Shown: in pieces, positions 1 to 7,844 of the stretch
How positions within the stretch are numbered: the first letter of the stretch is position 1
Layout: every line of letters starts with the position of its first letter
Assembly: GCF_900537995.1 (NCBI RefSeq)
Contig: NZ_LR027880.1
Coordinates: 1,248,001 to 1,312,000 of the forward strand
Origin: Roseburia intestinalis L1-82
GTDB taxonomy: Bacteria; Bacillota; Clostridia; Lachnospirales; Lachnospiraceae
Length of the DNA: 64,000 nt
Direction of reading: 5' to 3'
Translations under genes and position numbers: made by a program
The notes under the pieces: model-generated
The model's input: the letters and a program-made list of their open reading frames with translations, nothing else
Told to the model about the DNA's origin: nothing
Databases searched by the model: none

Positions 1-323
1 CTGTGCTGCTATGCATTATCATTTTTTTTGGCTCCGCATTTACGATCATGGCATTTAACAATGATATTTCCGTGACGGATGTGTTTGACAAATTATACGG
101 ACAGGTGACGGGGACAAAGGCGGACGGTGTGAATGAGCTTGAAGTGTGCTACTGCATCGGACTTGGACTTGGCATCATTTTATTTTTCAATCATGTCGGA
201 AGAAAGAAGATCACGCCCGATCCAACGCCGATCCAGATCGAGATGCGGAAATACGAAAAAGATGTGGATACCACATTTATTGAAAATGCAGGCAGAGGAG
301 GTCACAGCATAGATGTTTCTTAA
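1..323 (+). CDS. spoVAA: Stage V sporulation protein AA, C-terminal part (5' cut by window)
   Basis: The reading frame is open from the window edge and ends at 323, giving about 106 residues of a protein whose start lies outside. It has two hydrophobic stretches (about residues 2-17 and 50-62) and a polar tail. I identify it mainly by position, because its stop overlaps the start of a recognisable spoVAB by 11 nt, as in spoVA operons. SpoVA proteins are inner-membrane components of the forespore channel that moves dipicolinic acid. The visible part alone would not prove the family, so the call leans on the neighbour. Confidence 0.7.
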   Translation, partial: VLLCIIIFFGSAFTIMAFNNDISVTDVFDKLYGQVTGTKADGVNELEVCYCIGLGLGIILFFNHVGRKKITPDPTPIQIEMRKYEKDVDTTFIENAGRGGHSIDVS

Positions 324-759
324 TCATATTCTGCTCGGATTTTTAGGAATTGCGTTTGGCGGCGCGGTCGCTGCGGGAACGTTTGCTTTTGTGATCGTCA
401 TCGGTGTTGTTCCCCGTATGATCGGAAAATGTAACCGTGCGGCGGGTACGCTCTGCTTTGAGCAGGCAATCATCCTTGGCGGAATCCTTGGAAATATCGT
501 CTCCGTATTTTTGCAGATGCATATTCCGCTTGGACAGGTATCAGGACATATCTTTCTCGGCCTGTACGGGCTCTCGGCGGGAATGTTTGTCGGCTGTATC
601 GCGGTGGCTCTCGCAGAGATATTAAACACATTCCCAATCCTGTTTCGCAGGGCAAAACTGAAAGTTGGTCTCCAGTGGGTCATGTGGACGATGGCGGTCG
701 GCAAGACGTGCGGGGCGCTTTATTATTTTGTGAAAAAAATCGGGGAAGGGTTGTCGTAG
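313..759 (+). CDS. spoVAB: Stage V sporulation protein AB
   Basis: A 148-residue, strongly hydrophobic protein with about four membrane segments. It matches the SpoVAB pattern: a glycine-rich first helix, then VIVIGVVPRM, a short polar segment and a second helix starting AIILGGILGN. SpoVAB usually has about 140 residues. It belongs to the SpoVA membrane complex acting in dipicolinate transport and germination. The start codon lies inside the end of spoVAA, 11 nt after a GGAGG, so the two are probably translationally coupled. Unlike the usual operon, spoVAC does not follow directly; 570 bp with another small gene intervene. Confidence 0.88.
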   Translation: MFLNHILLGFLGIAFGGAVAAGTFAFVIVIGVVPRMIGKCNRAAGTLCFEQAIILGGILGNIVSVFLQMHIPLGQVSGHIFLGLYGLSAGMFVGCIAVALAEILNTFPILFRRAKLKVGLQWVMWTMAVGKTCGALYYFVKKIGEGLS

Positions 760-806
760 GAGAGGTTTGACGTGTGAAAAATTTCAGATTAAAATGATAG
801 AGGTTT

Positions 807-829
807 GGAACAATTTTTTGTTCCGGATT
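807..829 (+). terminator. Possible terminator after spoVAB
   Basis: GGAACAA and TTGTTCC form a 7-bp stem around a four-T loop at 807-824, followed by GGATTTTT. The stem is short and AT-rich, so this may be a weak terminator or only a hairpin. It separates spoVAB from the unknown gene at 863. Confidence 0.35.
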
Positions 830-862
830 TTTCATAATGAATACAAACAGGGGGAATGAGAA

Positions 863-1189
863 ATGGTCACATCCATCGCACGTCAGAGTGTTATCATAAA
901 ATGCAACATGCAGAAATCTGTCCTGACCGGCAACTACGAATTTTATTATGCTGCAGGGCTTATTGCAAAATTATCCGGGGTTGAGATTTCAGATGACATC
1001 AAACCGATCGAACTGGGGGTACTTTTACATCAGGAAATCGAAAAGACAGAGCCGAAGGATGAACAGGAAAAGTACCTGTTTTCGATGCTAAAGGACTATA
1101 AGCCGACCGATGAGTATGATGAACAGATGAAGGAGCTGCTCCTGTGGGGAAAAGGCGAGCAGTATCTGTGGACGGTAACGATTCTGTGA
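863..1189 (+). CDS. Hypothetical protein of 108 residues between spoVAB and spoVAC
   Basis: I do not recognise this protein. It has no signal peptide or membrane helix. The first 40 residues are mixed and the second half is acidic and rich in Glu, Lys and Asp (about residues 55-95), probably alpha-helical. The start follows a GGGGGAATGAG segment that can serve as a ribosome site. It lies between two genes that are normally adjacent, so it is either an insertion into the spoVA operon or the remains of a larger gene. Whether it is expressed cannot be judged from sequence. Confidence 0.5.
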   Translation: MVTSIARQSVIIKCNMQKSVLTGNYEFYYAAGLIAKLSGVEISDDIKPIELGVLLHQEIEKTEPKDEQEKYLFSMLKDYKPTDEYDEQMKELLLWGKGEQYLWTVTIL

Positions 1190-1330
1190 ATCAACTGTTC
1201 AGGGTAATTTGGATTGGAGTCATAGGGAGCATCTGCCCATTCTAAGAGTTCTTTTGAAAAGCTGCGAATAAATATAGAAAAGATCTGACATACTATTCCA
1301 ATAAGAGGAAAATATACGGGAGGAAAAACC

Positions 1331-1876
1331 ATGGCACAACCAACCACCAAACAAAGCAGTTCAGCCAAAACATCAGATGAGCAAAAGCAGAAAAATTTAT
1401 CCAAAGTGTCATACGGCGCAGACAAAAAAGTACGAGACCAGGCATACAATGAATATGTGGAGTCCATCACCCCAAAACACAACCTTGCAGCAAATATGGC
1501 AAAGGCATTTGTGATGGGAGGGATTATCTGCTGCATCGGGCAGTTCATTTTAAATATCTGTAAAAGCCTTGGACTTGATAAAGAGATGTCGGGTAGCTGG
1601 TGCAGTATCCTGTTGATCTTATTATCTGTGATCTTAACAGGGCTTAATCTGTATCCGTCACTTGCAAACTGGGGAGGTGCCGGTGCGCTCGTGCCGATCA
1701 CCGGATTTGCCAACGGTGTTGCGGCACCGGCGATCGAGTTTCAGAAAGAGGGACAGGTCTTTGGAATCGGTTGTAAAATATTTACGATCGCGGGACCGGT
1801 CATTTTGTATGGTATTTTTTCGAGCTGGGTATTGGGACTGATCTACTGGGCGGCAAAAATGTTTGGATTTTGTTGA
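1331..1876 (+). CDS. spoVAC: Stage V sporulation protein AC
   Basis: A 181-residue membrane protein. The segment GAGALVPITGFANGVAAPA (about residues 118-136) and the following EFQKEGQVFGIG are close to the SpoVAC signature. SpoVAC is described as the mechanosensitive channel component of the SpoVA complex that releases dipicolinate during germination. The N-terminal 55 residues are polar and Lys/Ser-rich and longer than in B. subtilis SpoVAC (about 150 residues). GGGAGGAAAAACC precedes the ATG. No spoVAD or spoVAE follows; the downstream 1.2 kb holds decayed unrelated fragments. Confidence 0.9.
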   Translation: MAQPTTKQSSSAKTSDEQKQKNLSKVSYGADKKVRDQAYNEYVESITPKHNLAANMAKAFVMGGIICCIGQFILNICKSLGLDKEMSGSWCSILLILLSVILTGLNLYPSLANWGGAGALVPITGFANGVAAPAIEFQKEGQVFGIGCKIFTIAGPVILYGIFSSWVLGLIYWAAKMFGFC

Positions 1877-1887
1877 CAATAAGCTGA

Positions 1888-2439
1888 TTGCTATGCTTTA
1901 CTAAAAGAGTAAGGTTTCTTTTCGATATATTAGAAGTCAGTGAAACCACAGAAATAGTCTCGCAGAGTGAAGACACTGTGACAGAGCAAGCGGTGACAGA
2001 AGAAACCGCAGACAAAACAGAAAGTACAGAAAGCACAGATGCGACAGAGCTAGACGAAACAACGGAAATATCAGATACAGCAGAAACTGAAATATCGGAA
2101 GAAACAGAAACTGAAAAAGAGTCTGGCGCGACACAGATCTTAGCAGGAACCTACGATGCTGTTATCGGCGGAACATATTCAGGTGTGTGTGAAAATCAGG
2201 GGGATTATTACCTGTACTATGTTACACTGCCGGAAGCAGGAAAACTAACGATTGCGATGACGGCACAGATGGAGAAGTGTGAGGTATCCGTATATTCTAC
2301 GGATGAGGAAGAACTTTATTCACATACGGAAGATTGTAATGAAAATACGAAAAGAGTTGTGGCATCCTATGAAGTGTATCTGACTGCCGGTACATACTAT
2401 ATCAAGGTAATGGAAGCTACAGCGGTGTTAAATCTGTAA
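1888..2439 (+). pseudogene. Remnant of a secreted surface protein (Thr/Glu-rich linker plus beta-sandwich domain)
   Basis: An open frame of 183 codons starting only 11 nt after spoVAC. The sole early start is TTG without a ribosome site, and no signal peptide is present. Residues about 17-82 are a low-complexity Thr/Ser/Glu linker. Residues about 88-180 look like a small beta-sandwich with alternating Tyr/Val strands, resembling pre-peptidase C-terminal type domains (YYLYYVTLPEAGKL, LTAGTYYIKV). Such linkers and domains normally sit in exported proteins, so I read this as the C-terminal piece of a surface protein that lost its N terminus. A short intact protein of unknown function remains possible. 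Confidence 0.5.
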
Positions 2440-2475
2440 CAATAAAAAAATAAGCATGTAATAACGCAGCGATAA

Positions 2476-2508
2476 GGAGACGTGGATATAAAATCTGCGT
2501 CTCTTTTC
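2476..2508 (+). terminator. Probable terminator after the surface-protein remnant
   Basis: GAGACG (2477-2482) pairs with CGTCTC (2498-2503), with additional pairing toward the loop, followed by TTTTC. Confidence 0.5.
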
Positions 2509-2555
2509 TGCATAAACTATGGCTGTTTAAAACGTGATATTTCTGAGACTGAAAC

Positions 2556-2596
2556 ACCGGTGAACTTTGAGGTAAATTATTTTTTCACCGGTTTTG
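2556..2596 (+). terminator. Hairpin upstream of the kinase remnant, terminator-like
   Basis: ACCGGTGAA (2556-2564) pairs perfectly with TTCACCGGT (2584-2592), followed by TTTG. It may be the terminator of a gene that has since been lost. Confidence 0.4.
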
Positions 2597-2612
2597 TAAT
2601 CTTTAGCCCAAA

Positions 2613-3102
2613 ATGCTGGATAACGAGGAAAATCGAAAAGATTTGGATGAGATAGGATCTATCATCACAAATAAGATCAATCAGCAGCCGTCTTGTTCAC
2701 AAGATGGATTCCCAGATACAGTTAAAAGGTACACTGGGAAGGGAAGCAGATTTTATTTTACATTGCAGTTAAAACCGGTGGAAAGTGATCTGCTGCATGA
2801 GATGACACCGGATCTGTCCATGGATTTTACCAGAAAAGGAGTCTTTGTGGTGGAGGATAATGCATTGAATATGGAAATTGCATGTATGCTTTTAGATACA
2901 TTTGGCATTGAAGTTAAGGAGGTGTATAATAGAAAAGAAGCAGTGGAAGATGTGCGTACTACACCGCCAGGATATTATGATGCAGGAAATGGATGGACTG
3001 GAGGTAACGCGAATGATCAGACAGCCTGACAGGGAGGACTGCAAAACACTTCCGGTCAATGTCAGTCTGTTAAAGGAGACACTTGCGTCAATATTGGGTT
3101 GA
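2613..3102 (+). pseudogene. Frameshifted, internally deleted hybrid histidine kinase (ATPase end plus receiver domain)
   Basis: The first frame (2613 to about 2950) carries the end of a HATPase domain (GKGSRFYFTL) and the beginning of a receiver domain (VFVVEDNALNMEIA, then NRKEAVE). Just after PPGYYDA the sequence continues in another frame with MQEMDGLEVTRMIRQPDRED, the receiver segment that should follow the phospho-Asp. The phospho-acceptor segment itself is missing, and the stretch between KTLPV and LLKETLASILG is shortened by some 40 residues. One frameshift plus at least two deletions make this a dead gene. Confidence 0.85.
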
Positions 3103-3162
3103 TATTTCAGAGTATTGGTTAAAATAATTTAGAGAAACAGGGTAGTGAAAAGGAGAAACAGA

Positions 3163-4221
3163 ATGCAGACAGGAAAAGGTATTTCAATACCATCCATCTT
3201 AAAAGTTGGAAAAGGTGCTTTAACTAAAATAGGCAGTTATTTAAAGAATGAAGGAATCGAACAGGCCGTTATCTTTTTTGGAAATGGTCTGATCGATATG
3301 TTTGGAACGGATGTGATGAATTCATTAAAGCAGGAGGATATCAAAGTCTTAGAATACAGTGAATTGGATACCGTGGATATCGACGAAATCATTACACTGG
3401 CGTTTGCAATGCCAAATAAGACACAGGCGGTCATTTCCATCGGTGGTGGAAAGGTCATTGATGCGGGAAAATATGCGGCATTTTTACGCAATCTTCCATT
3501 TATCAGTGTGCCGACTTCCAGTTCGAGTGATGGATTTTCCAGTGCGAGTGCATCCCTTCTTGTCCACGGAAAGCGCACTTCGGTTCCGGCACGGCTTGCT
3601 TACGGCATTATTGTGGACACACAGGTCATAAGAACTGCACCGGAGAAGTTTATCTATTCCGGGATCGGCGATATGATCTCAAAGATCACAGCACTTTATG
3701 ACTGGATCTATGAGGAAAAATGTGGTTATAGTGAAGTGAATGACTTTGCTGTCATGATCGCGAAAAAGGCGGTCAACAGTTTTGTGCGGACACCGTATGA
3801 GAGCATCAAAGATGAACTTTTTTTAAAGGAGCTGGTGGATTCCCTTGCCATGAGCGGGATCGCCAATGAGATCGCAGGAAGCAGTGCACCGACAAGCGGA
3901 AGTGAGCATCTGATCTCACACGCATTGGATAAAATATTAGAAATTCCGCAGTTACATGGGATTCAGGTCGGAATCGCAACTTATATCATGAGTAAAGTGC
4001 AGGATCACCGTTATGTGCGTGTGGAGACGGTTCTGCGGGAAACAGGATTTTTTGATTATGCCGCGACGTTAAAGATGAAGCGTGATGATTTTATCAAGGC
4101 AATCGATATGGCACCATCCATCAAGCCGTTCCGCCACACTTATCTGCATGAGGAAAACTACCGTGAAGCGGCAAAAAAACTGGTACTTGAAGATGAAATT
4201 TTAAGTAAGATTCTCGTATAA
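3163..4221 (+). CDS. Glycerol-1-phosphate dehydrogenase-like (EgsA/AraM family) NAD(P)-dependent dehydrogenase
   Basis: A 352-residue protein of the iron/zinc-containing polyol dehydrogenase superfamily. The nucleotide-binding motif ISIGGGKVIDAGKYAA lies near residue 92, followed by FISVPTSSSSDGFSSASASL, which is typical of the sn-glycerol-1-phosphate dehydrogenase branch. Two downstream His segments (SEHLISHALD and LHGIQVGI) supply probable metal ligands. The family reduces dihydroxyacetone phosphate to glycerol-1-phosphate; bacterial members are usually of unproven substrate. I chose ATG 3163 because AAGGAG lies 7 nt upstream; an in-frame GTG at 3145 lies before that site. It stands alone between a pseudogene and its own terminator. 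Confidence 0.85.
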   Translation: MQTGKGISIPSILKVGKGALTKIGSYLKNEGIEQAVIFFGNGLIDMFGTDVMNSLKQEDIKVLEYSELDTVDIDEIITLAFAMPNKTQAVISIGGGKVIDAGKYAAFLRNLPFISVPTSSSSDGFSSASASLLVHGKRTSVPARLAYGIIVDTQVIRTAPEKFIYSGIGDMISKITALYDWIYEEKCGYSEVNDFAVMIAKKAVNSFVRTPYESIKDELFLKELVDSLAMSGIANEIAGSSAPTSGSEHLISHALDKILEIPQLHGIQVGIATYIMSKVQDHRYVRVETVLRETGFFDYAATLKMKRDDFIKAIDMAPSIKPFRHTYLHEENYREAAKKLVLEDEILSKILV

Positions 4222-4263
4222 AAACAGAAATACCGGAGAAAACTAAATAAAAATACAAATGAG

Positions 4264-4301
4264 AAAAGTAAATGTTCCTGTGATGGGGCATTTACTTTTT
4301 T
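4264..4301 (+). terminator. Rho-independent terminator after the dehydrogenase gene
   Basis: AAAAGTAAATG (4264-4274) pairs with CATTTACTTTT (4289-4299), followed by more T residues. Confidence 0.8.
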
Positions 4302-4309
4302 TATTTATG

Positions 4310-4344
4310 ACAATAGAATGTTCGCGGAGCGTGCATTCTATTGT
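4310..4344 (+). repeat. Perfect 11-bp hairpin upstream of the tandem repeat
   Basis: ACAATAGAATG (4310-4320) and CATTCTATTGT (4334-4344) enclose a GC-rich 13-nt loop. There is no T-run, so it is not a standard terminator. It may be part of the leader structure of the downstream genes. Confidence 0.6.
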
Positions 4345-4358
4345 TGGAAACAAGGTGA

Positions 4359-4476
4359 AAAACAGGGAGGAAAATCCTCTGCTCGCTAATGAGTTCGCAT
4401 TTTCCTCCGGAAAACAGGGAGGAAAATCCTCTGCTCGCTAATGAGCTCGCATTTTCCTCCGGAAAACAGGGAGGAT
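4359..4476 (+). repeat. Tandem 52-bp hairpin repeat (two full copies and the start of a third) ending in a ribosome site
   Basis: Copies at 4359-4410 and 4411-4462 differ at a single base; a third copy is cut after 14 bp at 4463-4476. Each full unit is a hairpin whose 10-bp stem pairs GGAGGAAAAT with ATTTTCCTCC. The partial third copy supplies the GGGAGGA ribosome site of the ORF at 4480. The TCCTCC of copy two (4455-4460) lies 9 nt before that GGAGGA and can pair with it, so the repeat can fold either into two closed hairpins or into a form that hides the ribosome site. Confidence 0.9.
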
Positions 4477-4479
4477 TGT

Positions 4480-4668
4480 ATGATTAAAGAAGATGGATTA
4501 CCGGTAGGACTTGGGTTTGGATTAGCGATGAATGAGAAAGCGTTAGGACAGTTTTCCATGATGACGGAAGACGAAAAGAGGCAGGTCATTGATGCGGCGA
4601 GAGGTGCACAGACAAAGGAGCAGATGGCGCAGATCGTAAAAGATATTGCGGATATGGAATTTTTTTAG
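4480..4668 (+). CDS. Small protein of 62 residues upstream of hcp
   Basis: A short protein without membrane segment or cysteine. The first half is Gly-rich (GLPVGLGFGLAMNEKA); the second half is a predicted amphipathic helix (about residues 28-60, EDEKRQVIDAARGAQTKEQM). ATG 4480 follows GGGAGGA by 4-5 nt. That ribosome site belongs to the truncated third copy of the 52-bp repeat, so translation probably depends on how the repeat folds. The stop is 14 nt before the hcp start, which suggests co-transcription. I do not recognise a family; small helical proteins of this type are common in Lachnospiraceae. Confidence 0.7.
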   Translation: MIKEDGLPVGLGFGLAMNEKALGQFSMMTEDEKRQVIDAARGAQTKEQMAQIVKDIADMEFF

Positions 4669-4682
4669 AATTGGAGATTATG

Positions 4683-6359
4683 ATGGGAAATAACATGGAT
4701 TTAAACTATGAGATGTTCTGCTACCAGTGTGAGCAGACGGCAAACGGAAAGGGATGCACCAAACTCGGTGTCTGCGGAAAGACGCCGGAGATCGCTAATC
4801 TGCAGGATCTTTTGATCTTTCAGGTAAAGGGGATCAGCTGCTACGGGAAAGTGCTGATGGAAAACGGTGCACATATGGATAAGACAGTGGTCAGTTTTAT
4901 TGAAAACGTGCTGTTTACAACATTAACGAACGTGAATTTTGATGTGGATGCACATTTAGAACTGCTACGGGAATCACAGCGGATCAAAGAGCAGGTCAGG
5001 GAGATGGCGGGAAGGAGCAGCAATCCGACGGCACATGCTGCCTACGATCTGCCGGAGAGCAAGAGCGATATGCTGCGCGATGCACCGCTTGCGGGAATCA
5101 TGTACGACAATACATTAGATCCGGATATCCGTTCCCTGCGCCAGACGATCATTTATGGATTAAAAGGCATCAGCGCGTACGGACATCAGGCAAGAGAACT
5201 TGGTTATTACAGTGACGAAGTGGATGATTTTTATCTTTTGGGGCTTGAGGCGACAACAGATGACAGTCTGACGGTGGAGGAGCTGATCCGCATGACGATG
5301 CGCACCGGTGAGATGGCGCTTGCGGTTATGAAAAAACTTGATGAGGCAAATACGACGATCTATGGAAATCCATATCCGCACAAGGTGGATGTGACAATCA
5401 AAAAAGGTCCGTTTATCATTGTTTCCGGGCACGACTTAAAAGACCTTGAGATGCTGCTGGAGCAGACAAAGGATATGGGCATCAATATTTACACCCACGG
5501 TGAGATGTTGCCGTGCCACGGTTATGAGGGGTTAAAAAAATATCCGCATCTGATCGGAAATTTTGGCGGTGCATGGCAGGAGCAGCAGAAGCAGTTTGAC
5601 AACCTTCCGGGCTGTATCCTGATGACGACAAACTGTCTGATGCGCCCGCGGGAAAGTTACAAAGACCGCATTTACAGCACGAACGTGGTCGGCTGGGAAG
5701 GTGTGAAGCATATCGGAAAAAATGAAAAAGGGGAAAAAGATTTCAGTGAGATTATAAAGCAGGCATTGGAGCTTGGAGGATTTAGGGAAGATCAGGAGAA
5801 GAAAGAGATTTTAGTCGGCTTTGGGCATGCCGCAGCTTTAAGTCAGGCAGATAAGATCGTGGAGGCGGTAAAAGGCGGACAGATCCGGCACTTTTTCCTG
5901 ATCGGCGGCTGTGACGGAGCCAGACCGGGAAGAAATTATTACACGGAATTTGCTCAGATGGTGCCGAAAGACTGTGTGATCTTAACACTCGCCTGTGGAA
6001 AATACCGGTTTAATAAGTTAGACTTTGGGGAGGTGGCAGGACTGCCAAGACTTTTAGATGTCGGACAGTGCAATGATGTATATTCGGCGGTCAGGATCGC
6101 CACAGCGCTTGCGGATGCGTTTGAAACTGATGTCAACGGACTTCCGCTTTCCATGATCATTTCGTGGTATGAACAGAAAGCGGTGGCAGATCTCTTGGCA
6201 CTTTTAAGTCTCGGTGTCCACAATATCTATCTTGGACCGACACTGCCTGCATTTTTAAGTCCGAATGTATTACAGTATCTGACCGATACGTTTCATTTGA
6301 GACAGATCAGTAATGCTGAGGATGATATTAAGACCTGTCTCAAACAAGATATTGCGTAA
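4683..6359 (+). CDS. hcp: Hybrid cluster protein (hydroxylamine reductase)
   Basis: A 558-residue Hcp. The N-terminal cysteines C13, C16, C25 and C31 (CYQCEQT then GCTKLGVCG, spacing Cx2Cx8Cx5C) bind the cubane cluster and fit the class found in strict anaerobes. Downstream segments typical of the hybrid Fe-S-O cluster site are present: HGEMLPCHGYEGL, TTNCLMRP, GGCDGARPGRNYY and LACGKYRFNK. Hcp proteins reduce hydroxylamine in vitro and are linked to nitric oxide and nitrosative stress defence in the cytoplasm. GGAG ends 6 nt before ATG 4683; ATG 4680 is also in frame. No Hcr reductase gene is nearby. The tandem hairpin repeat upstream may control this unit. Confidence 0.95.
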   Translation: MGNNMDLNYEMFCYQCEQTANGKGCTKLGVCGKTPEIANLQDLLIFQVKGISCYGKVLMENGAHMDKTVVSFIENVLFTTLTNVNFDVDAHLELLRESQRIKEQVREMAGRSSNPTAHAAYDLPESKSDMLRDAPLAGIMYDNTLDPDIRSLRQTIIYGLKGISAYGHQARELGYYSDEVDDFYLLGLEATTDDSLTVEELIRMTMRTGEMALAVMKKLDEANTTIYGNPYPHKVDVTIKKGPFIIVSGHDLKDLEMLLEQTKDMGINIYTHGEMLPCHGYEGLKKYPHLIGNFGGAWQEQQKQFDNLPGCILMTTNCLMRPRESYKDRIYSTNVVGWEGVKHIGKNEKGEKDFSEIIKQALELGGFREDQEKKEILVGFGHAAALSQADKIVEAVKGGQIRHFFLIGGCDGARPGRNYYTEFAQMVPKDCVILTLACGKYRFNKLDFGEVAGLPRLLDVGQCNDVYSAVRIATALADAFETDVNGLPLSMIISWYEQKAVADLLALLSLGVHNIYLGPTLPAFLSPNVLQYLTDTFHLRQISNAEDDIKTCLKQDIA

Positions 6360-6427
6360 AATAAAAGATGATCTGCATGATGAATGAATAGAATGTCCGC
6401 GGAAATTTTGGTGTCTGTGTAAAGAAA

Positions 6428-7228
6428 TCACGACTCGAAAAATCCAAGCTGCTCTAACGCATAAGCGATACCATCCTCGCTTGCGCGTTTTGTTACAAAA
6501 GATACCTGATCAAACAGGGAAGCCGGGGAAGCATTTCCCATGGCGACGCTGTTTGGTACATAAGAGAGCATCGGAAGATCGTTGTTGCTGTCGCCGATCG
6601 CATAGGCGGCGTCAAGATCCAGATGATAATAGTCAAGCACATACTGGATGCCGGTCGCTTTGCTGTAACCGATTGGAACAAATTCGCGGAAGGTACCGCC
6701 GCGGTCGATGCAGGTAAAATAAGGATCGCTGACTTTCCGGAATTCTTCTAACTGGTCAGGAGTCTGATACCAGACCACAAATTTATCGCAGAAAAAATTC
6801 GGATTTTCCAAATTCTCCGGCATATCATAGCCGCGGTTTAAAAATGCTTTATACTGGTGTATGGCATCCGGGTGTGTGAGGGATTTGCTTTTATCAAAGG
6901 CAACTTCTTTTCTGGATTCGAAAAGAATATCCACATTGGTTTTGCGTGCCGCCTCTAACAGCTGCATGGTAATGCTGTGTGTCTGTGCAACGTGCAGTGC
7001 CTCTGTGCCGGAACAGAAAATATTTGTGCCGCATCCGCAGACATATCCGTCAAAACCGATCCGTCTGAAACGTGGTTCCACGTTCTGAAAGCAGCGGCCG
7101 GTATTAATAAACATCAGATGACCAAAGGTGCGCGCATGTCTAATGGCATTTATGGCACTCTTCGGCAGGGAACCGTCGATCTCCGAGGTTAAGGTTCCGT
7201 CAATATCAAAAAAAGCAATTTTTTTCAT
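6428..7228 (-). CDS. HAD-superfamily Cof-type phosphatase
   Basis: A 266-residue member of the Cof/YwpJ branch of haloacid dehalogenase-like hydrolases. Motif I is FFDIDGTLTSE near the N terminus (nucleophile and acid Asp). The C-terminal motif AIGDSNNDLPML supplies Mg-binding Asp residues. A C2-type cap lies between (about residues 80-190). Members dephosphorylate sugar phosphates or flavin and pyridoxal intermediates; the substrate cannot be told from sequence. The gene is transcribed divergently from the gene at 7375, and their promoters share one -35 region. Confidence 0.9.
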   Translation of the reverse strand: MKKIAFFDIDGTLTSEIDGSLPKSAINAIRHARTFGHLMFINTGRCFQNVEPRFRRIGFDGYVCGCGTNIFCSGTEALHVAQTHSITMQLLEAARKTNVDILFESRKEVAFDKSKSLTHPDAIHQYKAFLNRGYDMPENLENPNFFCDKFVVWYQTPDQLEEFRKVSDPYFTCIDRGGTFREFVPIGYSKATGIQYVLDYYHLDLDAAYAIGDSNNDLPMLSYVPNSVAMGNASPASLFDQVSFVTKRASEDGIAYALEQLGFFES

Positions 7229-7276
7229 AGGCTGATCTCCGTAAAATAATGATGATAAATATTTTTAACCGAAAGA

Positions 7277-7305
7277 ATTGTACGGTATTTTTTTCGAATT
7301 GTCAA
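7277..7305 (-). promoter_or_regulatory. Promoter of the HAD phosphatase gene
   Basis: Reading the minus strand, TTGACA (7305-7300) and TACAAT (7282-7277) are separated by 17 bp. The -35 hexamer occupies almost the same bases as the -35 of the divergent plus-strand promoter. Confidence 0.65.
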
Positions 7306-7328
7306 AATGAAATGGGAAATGGTATAAT
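7299..7328 (+). promoter_or_regulatory. Promoter of the gene at 7375
   Basis: TTGTCA (7299-7304) and TATAAT (7323-7328) with an 18-bp spacer. The start site would fall about 40 nt before the ATG at 7375. Confidence 0.7.
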
Positions 7329-7374
7329 GATCAGAGAAAATACTGTGAAAACAGCGTGGGAATGGAGGATTACC

Positions 7375-7821
7375 ATGAAATATCATACGATAAATGAACT
7401 GGATCATTTTTGTTTTAAGGAGGCATACATTGCGCAGATCTGCGCGGTAAACGGGATGTTTGAAATCGTATTTGATAATGTGACGATTCTGCCGGCGAAT
7501 TCCTGCAACCGCGATATCCGGGAGATGCGTGCAAATGAACTGGTTTTAAAGATCAGTGAACCGAAAATTGAAGCACTGGTGGAGGAAGGCTATAAAGTCT
7601 ATGATGCGAACGGCAATTTAAAACAGAAAAATGAGGATATTACGATCGCACCGGAGGCGTATGCAGACAAATTCAAAGAATTAGAGGGCTGTGAAGTGTA
7701 TTCCATTGAGCAGGAAAACGGAAATTATGTTATTTCCATCGATACGGAGGATCATACCTTTTTGCTTCGCGTCAGCGGTTCCGGGGATACACAAGAGTGG
7801 GATCGTTTCTTGAACAAATAA
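7375..7821 (+). CDS. Hypothetical protein of 148 residues
   Basis: I do not recognise a family. The protein has no signal peptide or membrane helix, is acidic, and alternates predicted beta strands with short helices (about residues 1-50 and 100-140), with a small domain compatible with a substrate- or protein-binding fold. ATG 7375 is chosen because GGAGGA ends about 6 nt upstream; an earlier in-frame ATG at 7327 overlaps the -10 box and cannot be used from this promoter. The stop is 23 nt before pcp, so the two are probably one transcript. Confidence 0.75.
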   Translation: MKYHTINELDHFCFKEAYIAQICAVNGMFEIVFDNVTILPANSCNRDIREMRANELVLKISEPKIEALVEEGYKVYDANGNLKQKNEDITIAPEAYADKFKELEGCEVYSIEQENGNYVISIDTEDHTFLLRVSGSGDTQEWDRFLNK

Positions 7822-7844
7822 CCGGAGATAAAAGGAGCATACGA

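Noticed and set aside
1888-2439. The frame after spoVAC as spoVAD or spoVAE
   Set aside because: SpoVAD is a thiolase-like protein and SpoVAE a membrane protein; this frame has a Thr/Glu linker and an exported-type beta domain instead.
4359-4476. A CRISPR array in the 52-bp tandem repeat
   Set aside because: The units are contiguous with no spacers, only two complete copies exist and no cas genes are present.
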